Shown piece after piece: positions 43,994 through 51,306 of a DNA stretch of 64,000 nt. A program made the position numbers and the translations under genes. Position 1 is the first letter of the stretch. Each line of letters begins with the position of its first letter. The DNA is from Nitrospirota bacterium (GTDB lineage Bacteria; Nitrospirota; Thermodesulfovibrionia; Thermodesulfovibrionales; JdFR-88): the NCBI GenBank assembly GCA_014874185.1, contig JACWAF010000035.1, positions 1 through 64,000 on the forward strand. The letters are read 5' to 3'. Under the pieces are notes generated by a model. It did no database searches. It was given only the letters and a program-made list of their open reading frames with translations, and had not been told where the DNA came from.

Positions 43994-45397
43994 ATGGACG
44001 ACGAATTCGGATTGAAGGGCTGGTGGAAGGAATGGAACCAGAAATTCTTCAGGGAGAAATGGCCCCTGTGGCTTTCGGCCGTGGTGATGGCCCTCTCCGG
44101 GATAATGGCATACGGCGTGGCGGTCTGGAGCCTTTCGAGGACCGTCTCCGGCCATAACCCCTATGACCAGGCCAAGCCCCTGGGCACGTTTCTGGGGCTG
44201 AAGGAGCTGGGGGGGATGATAAACAGCCTTCTTGGCAGGATCGGGCTGCCCCATTATCCGTTCTCCGGATATATATGGCCCGACGGGGTGACGGTGAGTT
44301 TCTTCAGGCAGTACCCGAACCCGCTTCTGGAGCCCACGGCGGGCACGATGCTGGGGATACTCTTCGGCGGGCTGATAGCGGCCCTCCTGGCCAGGGAGTT
44401 CTCCCTGAAGGTGCCGCTGGACAAGACGGAGTACGCCCTTGCCGGCTCCGGCGGCGTAATGATGGGCGTCGGCGCGGTCTTCATGTTCGGCTGCCCGCTG
44501 GTGAGCACCACCAATATTGGCGCCATGGGCGTGCAGGCCATCCTGATGGTGATCGGCATGACTATTGGCTCATACTTCGGGGCGAAGGTAATCGTCTGGC
44601 TTGAAAAGCGACGGGTCGCGGCAAGCATGGCCTATGCCGACGGCATACATTACAAACCGCTCATGCTTTTTGAAAAAACAAAGACCATCTGGCCCAGGGT
44701 GCCCGAGTACGCGGACGGGGCCGAGCTGGCCGCCATACGCTACCAGCCGCAGGTTGCGGTGCTGCTCATAATCGGCGTGCTCCTGGCGGTTTCGAGGTTC
44801 GCCTCCATAGGCTTTCCGGCCCTCTCGCTCTCTTTCCTGGTGGCCTCGCTCACCGGCTTTGCCATGCAGAGGGGCGGCATCTGCTTCGCCCACGCCTACA
44901 GGGAGCCATTCCTCTCCGGGTTTGCGGACATGAGCCGTTCGATGGCGCTCCTTTATATCCTGCTGGTCATTGGCTTTTTGCCGATGAAGCTCCTGGGGGC
45001 GACCAACCCGGACCTGGCCTACGCGGAGATATTCGCCATAAGCCCGGCCGGGGTGGGCGTGCTTTTGGGGGCCGCGCTTTTTGGCATAGGGATGGCCCTT
45101 AACGGCGCGTGCGTGAGCGACAGCCTCTGGAGGACCGCCGAGGGGCAGGTAAAGATATGGGTGGGGCTCATCACGCTGATATGTGTTTCCTCCTGGCTCT
45201 TCCCGATGAGGGATGAGGCGTGGTTCAAGAACTACTTCGCCCCCTACGGCGCCAAGAATATAAGAGACGTGTACCTGCCGCAGATATTCCACAGCTATCC
45301 GCTGGCCGTGGCGTTCACGATAGGCGTGATACTCATCTGGGCCCTGATGATGACATGGTTCAGCGGACGGACATTTAAAAAATACATGGAAGGCTAG
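43994..45397 (+). CDS. YeeE/YedE-family sulfur transporter (second copy)
   Basis: 467 residues, longer than the first copy by about 100. It has about ten membrane helices and a soluble N-terminal start (DDEFGLKGWWKEWNQKFF). Cys-bearing transport motifs are FMFGCPLVSTTNIGAMG near 158, RGGICFAHAYREPF near 295 and GIGMALNGACVSDSLWRTAEGQ near 365. YedE of this kind is the marker transporter of the proposed disproportionation cluster. AAGGAGGA precedes ATG 43994, and TusA follows 13 bases after its stop. Confidence 0.87.
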   Translation: MDDEFGLKGWWKEWNQKFFREKWPLWLSAVVMALSGIMAYGVAVWSLSRTVSGHNPYDQAKPLGTFLGLKELGGMINSLLGRIGLPHYPFSGYIWPDGVTVSFFRQYPNPLLEPTAGTMLGILFGGLIAALLAREFSLKVPLDKTEYALAGSGGVMMGVGAVFMFGCPLVSTTNIGAMGVQAILMVIGMTIGSYFGAKVIVWLEKRRVAASMAYADGIHYKPLMLFEKTKTIWPRVPEYADGAELAAIRYQPQVAVLLIIGVLLAVSRFASIGFPALSLSFLVASLTGFAMQRGGICFAHAYREPFLSGFADMSRSMALLYILLVIGFLPMKLLGATNPDLAYAEIFAISPAGVGVLLGAALFGIGMALNGACVSDSLWRTAEGQVKIWVGLITLICVSSWLFPMRDEAWFKNYFAPYGAKNIRDVYLPQIFHSYPLAVAFTIGVILIWALMMTWFSGRTFKKYMEG

Positions 45398-45410
45398 AAA
45401 GGAGGAGCAA

Positions 45411-45644
45411 ATGTCTACAGTCAAAGCCGACAAGGTCCTGGACGTGAAGGGCCTGGTCTGTCCGCGTCCGGTGGTAATGACCATGAACACCCTGAAGATC
45501 ATGGACAAGGGGCAGGTCCTGGAAGTGGTCGCGAACGACTCGAGCGTCAAGCACTCGATTCCCTCCCTCTGTCAGCGGGCGGGGTATCAGCTCATTGAGC
45601 AGGGCGAGCGCGAAGGCAGTTTCATTTTCCTGATAAGGAAATAG
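45411..45644 (+). CDS. tusA: TusA-family sulfur carrier
   Basis: 77 residues. The persulfide motif is GLVCPRPVVMTMNTLK, the canonical CPxP form, followed by EVVANDSSVKHSIPSLCQRAG and GSFIFLIRK. It accepts sulfur from YedE or DsrE and passes it on in the cytoplasm. AAAGGAGG precedes ATG 45411. It is directly after YedE and 17 bases before the probable selenocysteine rhodanese. Confidence 0.93.
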   Translation: MSTVKADKVLDVKGLVCPRPVVMTMNTLKIMDKGQVLEVVANDSSVKHSIPSLCQRAGYQLIEQGEREGSFIFLIRK

Positions 45645-45661
45645 CAAAAGGGGAGGCAGGC

Positions 45662-47008
45662 ATGTTTAAAAAGGGAGGCAGCAAGGCGCTACTCATATTA
45701 ACTCTGCTCCTATGCGCCCTGGCCCTGGTGGCATTCCAGGGCTGCGGCGGAGGAGGGAGTTTCCAGGCCCCGTCCACCACCAGTTCCGGGACGATAATAA
45801 CGGCGGACACGTTAAAGAGCTGGGTGGACCAGGGTTTCACTAACGGGACTTCGGGATATAACGGGAAGGTAGTCATTCTGGACGTGAATCCTTCGCCCGG
45901 CATGTACAACACGACCGGCCATATACCGGGCTCTTATTACTTCAACGCAAACGACATGTACGAGACCCGGTTCGAGGGCGTGATAAACGGCGTCAACATG
46001 GTGCCCGACGGGCCCACGATGGACTCTTTGGTTGACAGGTACGGAATCGACCAGAACACCACCATCGTCTTCACCAGCTCAACCGGTTCGTACCCGAGCC
46101 CTGGCATTTACCTTTCCGTATGCAGGCTTTATTTCACCTTCCGGTACTGGGGGTTCCCCAAGGAAAGGCTCAAGATCCTGAATGGGCTTGATGCGGCATA
46201 CGGCTTCAAATACGGGCTTACGAACGCGTCCACCCCGCCGCCGGTGCCATCCGCTTTCAGCGTGCGGAGCAACACATTCGCCCCCCAGGTGAGGGCGTCC
46301 CTGATGGAGATGATCAACGTTGCCGACGGCAAGGAGCCTAATACGGTCCCCATAGACGGGCGTGGCAAAGACGGCGACCCTGGCGTCGTGAACTCTTCCT
46401 ATTCCGGCGACCCGCTTCAGACCCCGGGGGTTTTTATCACAACCCCAACCCCCAAATCCTATGTCGCCTTCGAGGGGCATATCAGTGGGGCGAAGGCGGT
46501 CGTCTGGACGTCCCTCTTCAACGGGGTGGACGCCAACGGCGATGGGAAAATCGATTACCAGCAGTTCCTTCCACCCGACGAGATGGCGGCCAAGTTCACG
46601 GCCCTGGGGATGGACAGCACCAAACAAGCGCGAGTGTATTGACGAACCGGCGTTATCGCCTCGTCGCTGTATGCGGCGCTTGATGCTGAACTGAACTGGG
46701 ATGTTGCCCTTTATGACGGCTCCTGGAGCCAGTGGGGACAGCTGGCGGGCACCTCGAATGGCGGATTCCTGAACGACAGTTCGCCCTGGAGGACGGACAC
46801 ACCCTCCCGCACGCAGGACCTGAAATTCAACGCGGGCTTCGTGAACGGGGTAGGGACGGTAATCGAGAACCCCGCCTTGGGAGGCCCCGTGGTTCCTTTT
46901 GACACAGACCTTAACCGCATAGAGGAGCAGGACTCGACCTATATGGGTTCCGGCTCCGGCGGTGGCAGCTCCGGCGGAGGCGGCGGAGGAGGCAGGGTAG
47001 GATGCTAA
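45662..47008 (+). CDS. probable selenocysteine-containing exported rhodanese (in-frame TGA at 46640-46642)
   Basis: 448 residues if TGA 46640-46642 is read as selenocysteine (residue 327). The first domain (about 40-190) lacks catalytic Cys. In the second, the loop normally written VYCRTG is KQARVY-TGA-RTGVIASSLYAALD, so TGA replaces the active-site Cys codon. The frame then stays open for 121 codons (ALYDGSWSQWG, the rhodanese end) to a Gly-rich tail ending GGRVGC and TAA. A hairpin with SECIS features follows the TGA. An N-terminal signal (ALALVAFQGC) suggests a lipoprotein. If the TGA is a real stop, the gene is a 326-residue truncated pseudogene. Confidence 0.75.
46662..46678 (+). promoter_or_regulatory. 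candidate bacterial SECIS hairpin
   Basis: CGTCGC (46662-46667), loop TGTAT, GCGGCG (46673-46678): a six-pair stem with one G-U, and G in the second loop position. The loop begins 25 bases after the TGA, inside the spacing seen for bacterial SECIS. GGCG-TTAT-CGCC (46649-46660) could form an alternative. Confidence 0.5.
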
Positions 47009-47043
47009 GGCCAACGATGAAAACGAATAAGGAGGTTTTTTCA

Positions 47044-48225
47044 ATGAGACGCCTGGTTTTCATATGCCTGGCATTTGCCGCGGCCCTGTTCGCCGTGAAC
47101 GCCCATGCGTTCGAGCCTATCACCTTCGGGCAGGAGGGCGCGTTCCTGAAGTTCGACTACCAGGGACAGCTCTATCTGCAATGGAGGGACACGGGCTCCG
47201 GTCCGGACGGGACAAAGGACACTTCGGACATATACTTCCGCCGCAACAGGCTCACCTTCTGGGCCCATGGGCCGGGCAATTACGGCGGCATAGTGCAGCT
47301 TGAGTACGTTGGGGCCAGGAACATAGACGACCTCACCGTGAGCGACCAGCCCGAGACCAGCTTCAGCGTGCTGGACGCCTACTTCATGTACGAGCCGGCA
47401 AACGAGTTCCGCATATATGCCGGCAAGCAGAAGATACAGTTTACCAGGGAGAACCTGGAGGACTGTTTCGTACCCCTGACACTGGACCGCTCGCTCTTCA
47501 TCTACACCCTGGACCACAGCCGCGACACGGGCGTGGTCTTCTGGGGCAACGTCCCCGACGTGAAGGGCCAGTACCGCTTCGAGATATCCAAGGGCAACGA
47601 CGGCGGCGCCAATACCCCCAAGAGCACGTTCATGTTCACCGGCAGGGCCGCTGTATCCCTCCTGACCCCGGAGTACGCCTATGGCTACAAGGGCACATAT
47701 CTGGGCAAGGAAAAAGTGCTCACCATCGGGGCGGGCGCGCAGTATCAGCCGGACGCCGTCTTCAGCGACATAACGGCCAAGACCGGCGCGAAGAACTACA
47801 AGGCCTGGACGGCCGATATCTTCTTCGAATACCCGTTTCCAAAGGCGGGCGCCGTTACGCTCTCAACCGCATATTTGCAGGAGGAATTCGGAGGGGCGTA
47901 CAAGGGCGCTAACCCGGACCCCGTTGCCGTCGGGATAGACGGGGAGAAGCACGGCTGGTACGCGAAGGCCGCGTATCTGCTGCCGGGCAAGGTGGGCCCC
48001 GGCCTGGTGCAGCCGTTCGTCAGATACGAGGACTGGAACTTCGCCGAGATAAACGGCGTCTATGCGCAGAAGATAAAATGGACGGGCGCGGGCGTGAATT
48101 ATCTCATTCACGGGGAGAGCCTGAGGGTTACGCTCCAGTATTCGAGGACCGATTTCCAGAAGGAACTGAACCCCGATTCCAGAAGCTTCAATACGCTGAC
48201 CGCGATGTTGCAGTACCGCTTCTAG
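47044..48225 (+). CDS. outer-membrane porin (OprO/OprP-like)
   Basis: 393 residues from ATG 47044. The signal peptide (about 1-20, ending AHA) leads to a beta-barrel protein with strong Tyr/Phe alternation: FLKFDYQGQLYLQWRD, RLTFWAHGP, DAYFMYEPANEFRIYAGKQK and a final Phe (MLQYRF), the outer-membrane sorting signal. It resembles phosphate-selective porins O/P, which pass anions. As the last gene of the sulfur operon it may let sulfur anions such as thiosulfate or sulfate in or out. The stop is followed by a terminator. Confidence 0.8.
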   Translation: MRRLVFICLAFAAALFAVNAHAFEPITFGQEGAFLKFDYQGQLYLQWRDTGSGPDGTKDTSDIYFRRNRLTFWAHGPGNYGGIVQLEYVGARNIDDLTVSDQPETSFSVLDAYFMYEPANEFRIYAGKQKIQFTRENLEDCFVPLTLDRSLFIYTLDHSRDTGVVFWGNVPDVKGQYRFEISKGNDGGANTPKSTFMFTGRAAVSLLTPEYAYGYKGTYLGKEKVLTIGAGAQYQPDAVFSDITAKTGAKNYKAWTADIFFEYPFPKAGAVTLSTAYLQEEFGGAYKGANPDPVAVGIDGEKHGWYAKAAYLLPGKVGPGLVQPFVRYEDWNFAEINGVYAQKIKWTGAGVNYLIHGESLRVTLQYSRTDFQKELNPDSRSFNTLTAMLQYRF

Positions 48226-48246
48226 CGATAGGAGCGGTCTCCCCGG

Positions 48247-48270
48247 GGGGGCCTTCGGGCCCCCTTTCTT
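48247..48270 (+). terminator. UUCG-loop terminator after the sulfur operon
   Basis: GGGGGCC-TTCG-GGCCCCC (48247-48264) and a T/C-rich tail form a stable terminator at the end of the 12-gene operon. Confidence 0.85.
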
Positions 48271-48436
48271 CTTTTTGTGTCAGAAGTCACAAAACCCCGT
48301 CAGGTCTTCATAATTCTTCCAAAAGGTTTCATCAGTTCTTCAAAACAAAGATTTATTTTATGCTATAAGGTAAGTTCCTCATGTATTTTGAACCGGGAAC
48401 GGGCTCCGGCCCTTCCCCAATTGAAAGGAATAGGCC

Positions 48437-50281
48437 ATGAAAAGGCAAACCGGCAAAACAAAAGAGAGTTCGAAGGGCTTTCCTGCGCTCGGATTCCTGC
48501 TTTTCCTTTTTCTGCTCCTCCCGCTTCGCGCGCACGCGGACAGCCTGGGCGACGCGCACATAAGCCTCCTGGAAGGCGACGTGCAGATAATAACCAGGGA
48601 CACGGGCGACTGGGTCCCGGCCTCCGCCAATATGCCCGTCAGCGAGGGGGACAGGATATGGGTGCCATCCGGGGGCAGGCTGGAACTGGAACTCATGGAC
48701 GGCTCTACCTTGAGACTGGACCAGGACTCCACGCTGAGCGTCCTCCGGGTGGACGACCGCTCGGTCCAGGCCTCCCTGGATAACGGGCGCGCCTATGTGC
48801 ATTTTAACGGAGGGCGGGACAGCAGCCTGCAGATGGACACCCTTACTGGCTCCATACTGGTATACGGCAGGGCCAGATTCCGTGTGGACCTGCCGTATAC
48901 GGATGAAACACAGGTCTCGGTCTTCGCGGGCGAGGTCCAGGTGGAAAATAATCGCGGGCGCACCCCCGTCAACGAGGGCGATATGCTGACCCTTCGGGGC
49001 GGCTCTTATGCCTCCGTGGATCCGGTGGGGCCGTCCGACGACTGGCAGAGATGGAACCGCCGCCGTGACAGGACGCTTTACGGGCGCGGGTATTATTCTT
49101 CCAGCTATCTGCCTGACGGCCTGGCCTCTTACGAGCCCAATCTGGACGCAAACGGCAGGTGGGAGTACATTTCCGGTTACGGCTACTGCTGGACCCCGCT
49201 GGCGGTCTCGATCGGCTGGGCCCCTTACAGGGACGGGCGATGGGTCTGGATGGGCGGCGATTACGTTTGGGTGCCCTACGAGAGCTGGGGCTGGGCGCCA
49301 AGCCATTACGGCAGATGGATGTTCTACGGCAGTTCATGGTTCTGGGTGCCCCCGGCCCGGGGCGCGGTCTATTGGGGTCCCGGCTACGTTGGCTGGGTAT
49401 ATACGCCAAGCTACGTTGGCTGGGTTCCGCTTGCCCCCCGCGAGGTCTATTACGGCCGCGGCTATTACGGCCCCTACAGCGTGAATATAAATAAAACGGT
49501 CATTAACCAGACTACGGTCATCAACAACGTGAACGTCTACAGAAACGTGCGCGTTGGCAACGCCGCCACCGTGGTAAACCGCGGCAGCTTTATGCGGGGC
49601 AGGCCCACAATAGTCAAAGTGCCGCGAGGGGAAAACCCCTTCTTCCGGGTAAGAAGACCGATGCCCAGCCCGGATATCAAGCCGGTAAGGGCCCTCACCA
49701 TGCCGGTTATAAGGCCTATCCCCGCGGCAAAGCTTCCGCCCAGAGCGATAAGAGACGCGTCGATCCAGCAGATCAGGGAAAGGCACCCGTTTAAACTGGC
49801 TGTGCCGGGCAGGCCGGGACAGCCCGGCAATTTTCAGAAGGGCGGGAATTTCAACAGGCCAAAACCCTTCGAGAGGCCCCTGCCGCAAAACCATGAAAGC
49901 GGGCATGCACTGCCGGACGCGCAAAAAGGGCGGCCTTCGCCTTTTGCCAATTCCGGCCAGAGGCGCCCTGAAAGGCCCTCGGCAATCTTCAACTCCGGGA
50001 AACCGGCCCCGCCAATCGAGAACAGGCCGGTCATTATCAACAGGCATGGGTCTGCTCAGGAGAAGGGGCCGGGACGCGTGCAGTCCAGGCCGGAACCGCG
50101 GGGCTTCGATCTGAGGGGAAACATCCTTCGCCCCGGACAGTACCAGGCCCCTCTGAGGCAAAGGGGACCGGTCAGGAATCTAAGGCCCCTTCCCGCGAGG
50201 GCGCACGTCCAGAATGCCACGGCTAAAGAGGACAAGCGCCTGAAAATAACCCTCCCCAGGCCCGAAAAACAGGGAGATTAA
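48437..50281 (+). CDS. exported FecR-domain protein with Tyr/Trp-rich repeats (DUF6600-like)
   Basis: 614 residues. The signal peptide (about 1-34) is followed by a FecR-type domain (about 40-190: ISLLEGDVQIITRDTGDWV, GSTLRLDQDSTLSV). A region from 215 to 340 is very rich in Trp, Tyr and Gly (WEYISGYGYCWTPLAVSIGW, WVPYESWGWAPSHYGRW), typical of DUF6600. The C-terminal third is Pro/Arg-rich and disordered (FNRPKPFERPLPQNHES). FecR domains here are not part of an iron signalling unit. Role unknown; probably surface or periplasmic. Confidence 0.78.
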   Translation: MKRQTGKTKESSKGFPALGFLLFLFLLLPLRAHADSLGDAHISLLEGDVQIITRDTGDWVPASANMPVSEGDRIWVPSGGRLELELMDGSTLRLDQDSTLSVLRVDDRSVQASLDNGRAYVHFNGGRDSSLQMDTLTGSILVYGRARFRVDLPYTDETQVSVFAGEVQVENNRGRTPVNEGDMLTLRGGSYASVDPVGPSDDWQRWNRRRDRTLYGRGYYSSSYLPDGLASYEPNLDANGRWEYISGYGYCWTPLAVSIGWAPYRDGRWVWMGGDYVWVPYESWGWAPSHYGRWMFYGSSWFWVPPARGAVYWGPGYVGWVYTPSYVGWVPLAPREVYYGRGYYGPYSVNINKTVINQTTVINNVNVYRNVRVGNAATVVNRGSFMRGRPTIVKVPRGENPFFRVRRPMPSPDIKPVRALTMPVIRPIPAAKLPPRAIRDASIQQIRERHPFKLAVPGRPGQPGNFQKGGNFNRPKPFERPLPQNHESGHALPDAQKGRPSPFANSGQRRPERPSAIFNSGKPAPPIENRPVIINRHGSAQEKGPGRVQSRPEPRGFDLRGNILRPGQYQAPLRQRGPVRNLRPLPARAHVQNATAKEDKRLKITLPRPEKQGD

Positions 50282-50296
50282 GATTTAAAAGAACCT

Positions 50297-51184
50297 TTAC
50301 TCCTCGTGCAGCTCGCAGAAGATGCCCTTCTCCTCGCACTCGGCGCACTGGAACTCCAGGGTCACATGGTTGATGTCCATGGCCGCGAGTCTTTTCTTGA
50401 TCTCATCGCTTACGGCCTGGCATCTGCTCACGGACTGGTCGTGTACCCAGACGTGCGCCGTGAACGCGGCCTGCCCGTGCGTGAGCGACCACAGGTGCAC
50501 GTCGTGCACGCCCAGAATGCCCGGCATCCCGCAAATCTCTTTTGCGATCTCCTCCACGTTGTGCCCTTTGGGCACAAGCTCCAGGAACACGCCCATGGCC
50601 TCTTTCACCACTCTGAGGCCCCCCACTATGATGATAATTCCGATGAAGATGCTGGCCACGGGGTCGGCATAATGCCATCCGGTAAAGACGATTATCACGC
50701 CCGAGGCGATAACGCCGGCCGAGGAGAGCGTATCCCCAAGCACGTGGAGCCAGGCGCTTTTGATGTTCATGTCCTCGTGCCCGCGGCGCAGGATAAAAGC
50801 CATGAAGATATTGGATGCGAGCCCCACGGTGGCAACGCCCAGCATCAGCGATGTGTTTATGTGGGGGGGCACGCGAAGCCTTTCATAAGCCTCACGGAAG
50901 ATGATCACGGAGATGATGATCAGGCTGAGGCCGTTTATCAGGGCAGCCAGCAGACCCACGCGCTGATAGCCGTAAGTGGCCCTGCGGTCCGGGCTCCAAC
51001 GGCTTATCCGGGCCGCAATAAGGCTCAGGCCCAGGGCGAACGAGTCCGTAAACATGTGCCCGGCATCACTAAGGAGGGCAAGGCTGTTGCTCAGGAAACC
51101 GGCCACCAGCTCCGCCAGCATGATGGCGAACGTTATTAAGAGACTGAACGAGAGCCGTGCCTCTGTGCTGTGCTCGTGGGCCAT
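50297..51184 (-). CDS. czcD: CDF-family metal cation exporter
   Basis: 295 residues with six membrane helices. Motifs are LLSDAGHMFTDSFALGLSLIA (the HxxxD metal site of helix II), HVLGDTLSSAGVIASGVIIV (helix V) and a C-terminal cytoplasmic domain (GVHDVHLWSLTHGQAAFTAH). It exports Zn or other divalent metals by proton exchange. The tail HVTLEFQCAECEEKGIFCELHEE is Cys/His-rich and may bind metal. The gene is convergent with the FecR gene, with only 15 bases between them. Confidence 0.92.
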   Translation of the reverse strand: MAHEHSTEARLSFSLLITFAIMLAELVAGFLSNSLALLSDAGHMFTDSFALGLSLIAARISRWSPDRRATYGYQRVGLLAALINGLSLIIISVIIFREAYERLRVPPHINTSLMLGVATVGLASNIFMAFILRRGHEDMNIKSAWLHVLGDTLSSAGVIASGVIIVFTGWHYADPVASIFIGIIIIVGGLRVVKEAMGVFLELVPKGHNVEEIAKEICGMPGILGVHDVHLWSLTHGQAAFTAHVWVHDQSVSRCQAVSDEIKKRLAAMDINHVTLEFQCAECEEKGIFCELHEE

Positions 51185-51306
51185 TGTCCTCCTCTAAAAT
51201 GATTATCTCATAAGTGCCGGCAAAAATGGCCCGGACCGGAGGGAGGAGCTTTTATTCCATGCCGTCCGGAAATTCCCGGCAGCTCTGCTCTGACATGAAT
51301 AGCGGA

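Noticed and set aside
46640-46642. Reading the TGA as a normal stop with a separate downstream gene
   Set aside because: The downstream codons continue the same rhodanese domain in the same frame with no new start or ribosome site. A separate gene is therefore unlikely, although a nonsense mutation remains the competing explanation.
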